This document shows, one piece after another, positions 59,320 to 64,000 of a DNA stretch of 64,000 nt. Position numbers and translations under genes: made by a program. This DNA is from Neisseria mucosa (GTDB lineage: Bacteria > Pseudomonadota > Gammaproteobacteria > Burkholderiales > Neisseriaceae). The notes beneath the pieces are model-generated. The model saw only the letters and a program-made list of their open reading frames with translations, was not told the DNA's origin and did not search any database. The stretch is from contig NZ_CP053939.1 in the NCBI RefSeq assembly GCF_013267835.1, positions 1,674,001-1,738,000 of the forward strand, in the 5' to 3' direction. Every line of letters begins with the position of its first letter. Position 1 is the stretch's first letter.

Positions 59320-60544
59320 CTTGATGTTTGTTCGGTAAAAGCACATGCGATTCGATCAACTCGGCATCGGCATGGCGGTTAAGGAATTTTTGCAATTGAC
59401 CGTCGTTTTCTTCGACAAAGACCGAGCAGGTAGCCAGCAACATCCTGCCGTTTTTCGTCAGGGTCTGCCACAGCGCGTCTAATAATGCTTCCTGTTGGCG
59501 TGCGGTTTTGACGGCATCGGTCGGTCGGCGCAGCCATTTGACGTCGGGATTGCGCCGCGCCACGCCCGAAGCGGTACACGGCACATCGGCCAAAACAGCG
59601 TCAAAGGCCTTACCATCATACCATGCCGCCAAGTCCTGCGCATCGGCACAAGCCAAAGAGGCCGTCTGAAAGCCTAAACGGTCAAGATTACTCTTCACCC
59701 TGTTCAGACGGCCTTCGTCTATATCCAAAGCAGTAACATGACAATCTGCCAGTTCCAAGATATGGCCTGTCTTACCGCCCGGCGCCGCACAGGCATCGAG
59801 GATGCGTTCGCCGTCTTTCGGGTTCAACAAATAGGCAGCACGTTGCGCACCAAAATCCTGTACAGACACCAAGCCGTCTGAAAAACCGGGCAGGCGGCTT
59901 ACCGGCACGGCTTCTTCCAACATCACGGCGTATTCGTCCAACGCCCTGGCCAAAATACCTTCCGCAGCCAGCTTTTCCAAATAGCTTTCGGCATTACCGT
60001 GTCGGCGGTTGACGCGCAAAGTCATCGGCGGATGCGATTGCAGCGCGGTGGTAATGTTGTGCCAATGTTTCGGATAACGGTTTTTCAAGTAAGCCACCCA
60101 CCACAGCGGCAAATTATGTTTCGCCACATCGTCTTTTTTACAGGAGGCCGCGAGCTTGTCGCGTTCACGCAAAAAGCGGCGCAAAATCGCGTTGGCAAAC
60201 GAGCGGAACTGACCGCGGCCGATTTTGGCAATGCTTTCCACCGCTTCATTGACCACGGCATGAGGCGCGTTGCGCGTGTAATGCAGTTGGTACATCGCCG
60301 CCAAAAGCAGGCTTTCAAGCTGCGGATTGTCAATCGGCTTCTTCAGCATTTGACCAAGCATGTGTTTCAAACTGCCCAAATAACGTTGGCAACCGTAGGC
60401 AATATCCTGCAAGGCGCCGTTTTCCTGCGCCGTCAACTGCGGATGCGCCACGCGGATTTCCGCCAAAACATCCTGAAGATTGCGCCCTTCGGCAACCGCG
60501 GCAACGCTGTCGGCGGCCAGTTTTTGGGCGAGGGACATACTCAT
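59285..60544 (-). CDS. rsmB: 16S rRNA (cytosine-967 C5)-methyltransferase RsmB
   Basis: 419 residues. N-terminal NusB-like RNA-binding domain (about 1-140; LESLLLAAMYQLHYTRNAPH) and C-terminal SAM methyltransferase: ILDACAAPGGKTGHILELAD, DVPCTASGVARRNPDVKWLR with the motif IV cysteine, and LLATCSVF with the motif VI cysteine. I start at 60544 (MSMSLAQKLAADSVAAVAE); the open frame upstream to 60769 looks non-coding. Contains two DUS. Confidence 0.93.
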   Translation of the reverse strand: MSMSLAQKLAADSVAAVAEGRNLQDVLAEIRVAHPQLTAQENGALQDIAYGCQRYLGSLKHMLGQMLKKPIDNPQLESLLLAAMYQLHYTRNAPHAVVNEAVESIAKIGRGQFRSFANAILRRFLRERDKLAASCKKDDVAKHNLPLWWVAYLKNRYPKHWHNITTALQSHPPMTLRVNRRHGNAESYLEKLAAEGILARALDEYAVMLEEAVPVSRLPGFSDGLVSVQDFGAQRAAYLLNPKDGERILDACAAPGGKTGHILELADCHVTALDIDEGRLNRVKSNLDRLGFQTASLACADAQDLAAWYDGKAFDAVLADVPCTASGVARRNPDVKWLRRPTDAVKTARQQEALLDALWQTLTKNGRMLLATCSVFVEENDGQLQKFLNRHADAELIESHVLLPNKHQDGFYYALIKKQ

Positions 60545-60590
60545 ATTTTTGCTTTCTGATTCATAATTTGATTTCAAGTGTTCGGCGGAT

Positions 60591-60600
60591 TTCAGACGGC
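60591..60600 (-). repeat. DUS forming the stop codon of the macro-domain gene
   Basis: TTCAGACGGC on the plus strand; on the coding strand GCCGTCTGAA encodes the final Ala-Val and the TGA stop. Confidence 0.85.
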
Positions 60601-61110
60601 CTGTTCGGCAGCCAGCAATACCCGATAATATTCGGCATCTGTTTTGGAAAAACAGCAAAAGATGATTTTTTCCACTGCCGGACATTGCGGCAGGGTTTGC
60701 TTCAAACTCTCCAAAGCGATACGTGCGGCGGCTTCGGCCGGGAAGCGGTACACACCGGTGCTGATGCACGGAAAGGCAATGCTGTGAAGATCGTGTTTCT
60801 GGGCAAGCAGCAAAGAATTGGCATAGGATTGTGCCAATTTAGCCTCTTCATTTTGTTTTCCGCCAAACCATACCGGCCCGACCGTGTGGATGACAAAGCG
60901 TGCAGGCAAACGGTAGCCTTGGGTAATTTTGGCTTCGCCCGTGCGGCAACCGCCCAAAGTGCGGCACTCGTCCAGCAGCTCTTTGCCCGCGGCACGGTGT
61001 ATTGCACCGTCTACGCCGCCACCGCCCAACAGCGATGAATTGGCGGCATTGACAATCGCATCGACTGCCAATCGGGTAATATCGCCCTCGACCACTTCAA
61101 AAACAGCCAT
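60592..61110 (-). CDS. Macro-domain protein (ADP-ribose binding, YmdB-like)
   Basis: 172 residues forming one macro domain, which binds or hydrolyses ADP-ribose derivatives such as O-acetyl-ADP-ribose. [20 protein letters not shown] and [20 protein letters not shown] carry the Asn/Asp and glycine loop of the active site; [20 protein letters not shown] is the second phosphate-binding loop. Between fmt and rsmB. Its last codons lie in a DUS, so its natural C-terminus may have been replaced. Confidence 0.9.
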   Translation of the reverse strand: MAVFEVVEGDITRLAVDAIVNAANSSLLGGGGVDGAIHRAAGKELLDECRTLGGCRTGEAKITQGYRLPARFVIHTVGPVWFGGKQNEEAKLAQSYANSLLLAQKHDLHSIAFPCISTGVYRFPAEAAARIALESLKQTLPQCPAVEKIIFCCFSKTDAEYYRVLLAAEQAV

Positions 61111-61143
61111 TGTTTTCTTTCCTCTACGTTGGTTTTCAGCCTG

Positions 61144-62070
61144 TTACAAAACCGTTCCGACTTCAATCGTCCGACCTGCCGCAAATGCCTGTATGCTCAT
61201 GCGTTTGCTGCCGGAAGGCTGCAATTCGGTAATGTTCAGCGCGTTTTTACCGCACGCCACCAGCAGGCCGTCTGAAGTGCAAGACAACACCTCGCCTGCC
61301 TTACCCTGTTTGGCCACCACTTCGGCGCGCCAGATTTTCATCGGTTTGCCTTGATACTCGACCCACGCGGCAGGGACGGGGTTAAAGGCGCGGATTTTGC
61401 GTTCGATAATGTCTGCGCTTTGATTCCAATCGATACGCGCTTCTTCTTTGCTTAATTTTTGGGCATAGGTAACACCTTCTTCAGGCTGTTTGACCGCGTT
61501 CAGACGGCCTTCCGCCTGCAGACGTTGCAAGTCGGCAACAATCGCTTCCGCACCCAAACCCATCAACGCGTCATGCACTTCGTTGGCGGTATCCGTAGGC
61601 TGGATGGCGTAGCGGCGTTCGCTGACCACAGCGCCGGTGTCCAAGCCGATGTCCATCTGCATGATGCACACGCCGGTTTCGGCATCACCGGATTCAATCG
61701 CACGTTGAATCGGCGCCGCACCGCGCCAACGGGGCAACAGCGAGGCGTGGATATTGAGGCAGCCGTGTTTGGGCGCATCCAACACTTCCTGCGGCAAAAT
61801 CAAGCCATACGCGGCCACCACCATCACATCCGCGCCCGTATCTTTGAGCATTTGCAGGGCTTCGGCGTTATTGCGCAACTTTTCCGGCTGCGCCACGGTC
61901 AAACCCAATTCCAAGGCAGCCTGTTTGACCGGCGATGCGGTCAACTGCATGCCGCGGCCTTTGGGGCGGTCGGGCTGGGTCAACACCAGCGGAATTTCAA
62001 AACCTGCGGCGGCGATGGCTTTCAAGGCGGCGGCGGCAAAATCGGGCGTACCGGCAAAGATGACTTTCAT
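61144..62070 (-). CDS. fmt: Methionyl-tRNA formyltransferase
   Basis: 308 residues; formylates initiator Met-tRNA. KVIFAGTPDFAAAALKAIAA, the catalytic Asn-His-Asp region LNIHASLLPRWRGAAPIQRA with later QMDIGLDTGAVV, and a C-terminal OB-like tRNA-binding domain. Two DUS are embedded. Forms the usual pair with def. Confidence 0.96.
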   Translation of the reverse strand: MKVIFAGTPDFAAAALKAIAAAGFEIPLVLTQPDRPKGRGMQLTASPVKQAALELGLTVAQPEKLRNNAEALQMLKDTGADVMVVAAYGLILPQEVLDAPKHGCLNIHASLLPRWRGAAPIQRAIESGDAETGVCIMQMDIGLDTGAVVSERRYAIQPTDTANEVHDALMGLGAEAIVADLQRLQAEGRLNAVKQPEEGVTYAQKLSKEEARIDWNQSADIIERKIRAFNPVPAAWVEYQGKPMKIWRAEVVAKQGKAGEVLSCTSDGLLVACGKNALNITELQPSGSKRMSIQAFAAGRTIEVGTVL

Positions 62071-62127
62071 GTTGTGTCCTTGTGGAAATGGTTTGAATGG
62101 GCGCGTTGGGCAAACTGTTTCAGCTGA

Positions 62128-62190
62128 AAAGGCCGTCTGAAAGATTGAAAACCGAAGTCTGCCTTCTGTTTTGTCTTTTCAGACGGCCTT
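62128..62190 (-). repeat. DUS pair between def and fmt
   Basis: AAAAGGCCGTCTGAAAGA and TTTTCAGACGGCCTT face each other over a loop of about 30 nt, a weak terminator at best. Confidence 0.7.
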
Positions 62191-62205
62191 TAAGCGATGC
62201 TTAGG

Positions 62206-62709
62206 TCAGATGGTGTGTTTCTGACGTTTTTTCAGTTTGGTTTTGATGCGGCCTTGTTTCAGCTGCGACAGGTGTTCGACAAACACGATGCCCATCAGGT
62301 GGTCCAATTCGTGCTGCACGCAGATTGCCAACAGGCCGTCTGCTTCCAGTGTGAATTTCTCGCCTTTTTCGTTCAAGGCTTCGACTTTGACGCGCTCGGC
62401 ACGGGTTACGGTATCGTAAATGCCCGGCACGGACAGGCAGCCTTCTTCATAAGTCGTCTCGCCGTCTTTTTCGACAATGACGGGGTTGATGAACACGCGC
62501 GGCTCGCTGCGGTCTTCGGTCAAATCCATCACGACGATGCGCTCGTGTACGTCAACCTGAGTGGCCGCCAAGCCGATACCGCGTGCTTCGTACATGGTTT
62601 CAAACATATCGGCAACCAATGTCTGGATGCGCTCGTCGATTTTTTCAACAGGTTTGGCGACCGTGTGCAAACGCTCGTCAGGGTATTGGAGGATGTTCAG
62701 TAAAGCCAT
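62206..62709 (-). CDS. def: Peptide deformylase
   Basis: 167-residue metalloenzyme removing N-formyl from new proteins. The three motifs are intact: [11 protein letters not shown] (about 45-55), EEGCLSVPG with the metal-binding Cys, and QHELDHLMG with both metal-binding His and the catalytic Glu. Upstream of fmt. Confidence 0.97.
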   Translation of the reverse strand: MALLNILQYPDERLHTVAKPVEKIDERIQTLVADMFETMYEARGIGLAATQVDVHERIVVMDLTEDRSEPRVFINPVIVEKDGETTYEEGCLSVPGIYDTVTRAERVKVEALNEKGEKFTLEADGLLAICVQHELDHLMGIVFVEHLSQLKQGRIKTKLKKRQKHTI

Positions 62710-62943
62710 AATATTCTCGTTTTATAAAGCTGATGTGTGATTTTCATACAGATTTGGTTTCCGCCGCCACAATCTCCTGTCATGACAGCAACATTCAATG
62801 CTAAAATAACGCCGAAAAATGTTAAGATAGCGCGACAGAGGCCGTTCGTTATCGTATTGACGGATGGGCGGCAGTTTCGCAAACTCCAGCCTTCTCTGTT
62901 TATCATCTGAAGACAAACCAAACCGATTTCAAGGGGAACGGTT

Positions 62944-64000
62944 ATGCAACAACGTATTATAACCCTGCTTTGCATGGCAGGCATGGCTATTTCTGCCCAC
63001 ACTCAGGCAGCTTCTTTAAAAATCCGCCCCAATGCGCCGCAACGCTACGTCGTTAAAAACGGCGATACCTTGTGGGGTATTTCCGGCAAATATCTGTACA
63101 GCCCGTGGCAATGGAACCGCCTTTGGGGCGCCAACCGCAACGCCATCCGCAATCCGCACCTGATCTATCCGGGGCAGGTGTTGGTTTTACGCTACGTCAA
63201 CGGCCAGCCGCGACTGGGTTTTGAACACGCCCAAACCCGTTCAGACGGCATTCCCGTGATCAAACTGCATCCGCGCGTACGCGAAACTTCCGGCTACGGT
63301 ATTCCGACTGTCAACGTCAACCTCTACCGTATGTTCATGAAACATCCGCAGATTATCGCTCCGGAAGAAACCGCCAACGCGCCGCGCCTGATTGCGGGCC
63401 CCGACAACCGCGTCCTCTACACGCAAGGCAACCGCGTGTACGCATACGGCCTGACCGAACCCGGCCGCTACCTGACCTACCGCGTCAATAAAAATATCAC
63501 TGATCCGGAAACCGGCAAATTCCTCGGCCAAGAAGTCGTGTTCAGCGGCATCGCCAACACGCTGCCTTACACCGACTCCGCATTGGAACACCGTACCCGC
63601 GCTTCTGACGAAAAACTCAAAAGCAACGAGTATTACACCCAAGTCAACAAAGTCATGAAGCTGCGCACCCAGTCCGCGCAACCTTTGGTTATCGAAGAAG
63701 CCGTTTCCGAAATCCGCAAAGACGACTATCTGCTGAAACTGCCCGAAGGCCTCGACAGCTTCAACGTGATGCCTCACGCCCCTGCCCGTCCGATTCAGGC
63801 CAAAGTCGTTTCCATCTTCGACGGCGTGGGCGAAGCCGGCCAGTTCCAAACCATTACGTTGGATAAAGGCGAACTCGACGGCTTGGACAAAGGCACGGTG
63901 GTCAGCCTCTACAAACGTGGCCGCCAAGTCCGTGTGAATCTGTCCAACAACCTGATTCGCAAGCCGAAAGACAAAGATACGGTTGAATTGGTTTCCATTC
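62944..64000 (+). CDS. LysM peptidoglycan-binding protein (cut by right edge)
   Basis: At least 352 residues. Signal peptide MQQRIITLLCMAGMAISAHT then QAAS, so exported. A LysM domain follows at about 34-83 (YVVKNGDTLWGISGKYLYSP and NPHLIYPGQVLVL), which binds peptidoglycan. The long C-terminal part (for example YRVNKNITDPETGKFLGQEV) resembles the uncharacterised regions of LysM proteins divergent from def-fmt in other beta-proteobacteria. It runs off the window without a stop. Divergent from def; the 234-bp gap should hold both promoters. Confidence 0.9.
   Translation, partial: MQQRIITLLCMAGMAISAHTQAASLKIRPNAPQRYVVKNGDTLWGISGKYLYSPWQWNRLWGANRNAIRNPHLIYPGQVLVLRYVNGQPRLGFEHAQTRSDGIPVIKLHPRVRETSGYGIPTVNVNLYRMFMKHPQIIAPEETANAPRLIAGPDNRVLYTQGNRVYAYGLTEPGRYLTYRVNKNITDPETGKFLGQEVVFSGIANTLPYTDSALEHRTRASDEKLKSNEYYTQVNKVMKLRTQSAQPLVIEEAVSEIRKDDYLLKLPEGLDSFNVMPHAPARPIQAKVVSIFDGVGEAGQFQTITLDKGELDGLDKGTVVSLYKRGRQVRVNLSNNLIRKPKDKDTVELVSI

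Noticed and set aside
60545-60769. 75-codon N-terminal extension of rsmB
   Set aside because: It overlaps the end of the macro-domain gene and a DUS, and RsmB proteins start at the MSLAQKL-like region.
62857-62885. TTGACG with CAAACT at 17 bp before the LysM gene
   Set aside because: The -10 box matches consensus at only three of six positions; too weak to list as a promoter.

Overview
The window looks like chromosomal core sequence of a Neisseria species. The DNA uptake sequence (DUS; core GCCGTCTGAA) occurs dozens of times, often as inverted pairs that act as terminators. Most copies read AGGCCGTCTGAA (the AG-DUS dialect). A few read ATGCCGTCTGAA or GGTCGTCTGAA. From recall of DUS dialects this fits the N. 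subflava/N. flavescens side of the genus better than N. meningitidis or N. gonorrhoeae. The species call is inference.

Layout. 1-3164 (minus): dadA (cut by the left edge), an alanine/sodium symporter and an orphan ATP-grasp protein. 3290-7425 (plus): a photolyase homologue, then minC-minD-minE-oxyR. 7489-15305: a glycine-zipper lipoprotein, a CopD-like and a TerC-like membrane protein, an Ala/Lys-rich lipoprotein, tRNA-Lys, aldA, lysS and a second alanine/sodium symporter. 15359-16614: a collapsed type II-C CRISPR-Cas locus. 16662-48899 (minus): the whole ribosomal/transcription super-cluster. In transcription order it runs tRNA-Tyr, -Gly, -Thr, tuf, tRNA-Trp, secE, nusG, rplK-A-J-L, rpoB-C, rpsL-G, fusA, tuf, rpsJ, rplC through secY, infA, rpmJ, rpsM-K-D, rpoA, rplQ. 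48998-49944: a ferredoxin and rsmD. 50035-50949: a one-gene cassette with a UDG-like protein between two GGTCGTCTGAA hairpins. 50970-62709 (minus): topA, smg, dprA, ntrX, ntrY, a DUF4390 gene, rsmB, a macro-domain protein, fmt and def. 62944 to the right edge (plus): a LysM-domain protein.

The most unusual region is 15359-16614. It keeps, in order: the 3' half of a tracrRNA (minus strand), about 173 codons of the Cas9 recognition lobe, the last ~60 codons of Cas1, a Cas2 with a probable one-base deletion near its end, a perfect 12-bp hairpin, and an array of one intact 36-nt repeat, one spacer and one decayed repeat. Both internal deletions end at a DUS. The left one fuses a DUS lying inside the tracrRNA gene to a DUS-like site in cas9. 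The right one joins a DUS in cas9 to cas1. The locus therefore looks like a CRISPR system dismantled by recombination at DUS, leaving no Cas9 nuclease domain.

How the genes work together: the super-cluster supplies ribosomal proteins, RNA polymerase, elongation factors and SecY/SecE. Its control signals visible here are an L10 leader, a terminator between rplL and rpoB, a strong hairpin that separates rpsJ from rplC, and sigma70-type promoters before rpsL, before rplC and before the tRNA-Tyr/tuf unit. min genes place the division septum; oxyR handles peroxide. dprA (transformation), topA, rsmB, rsmD, fmt and def are DNA, RNA and protein processing genes in an order common in beta-proteobacteria.
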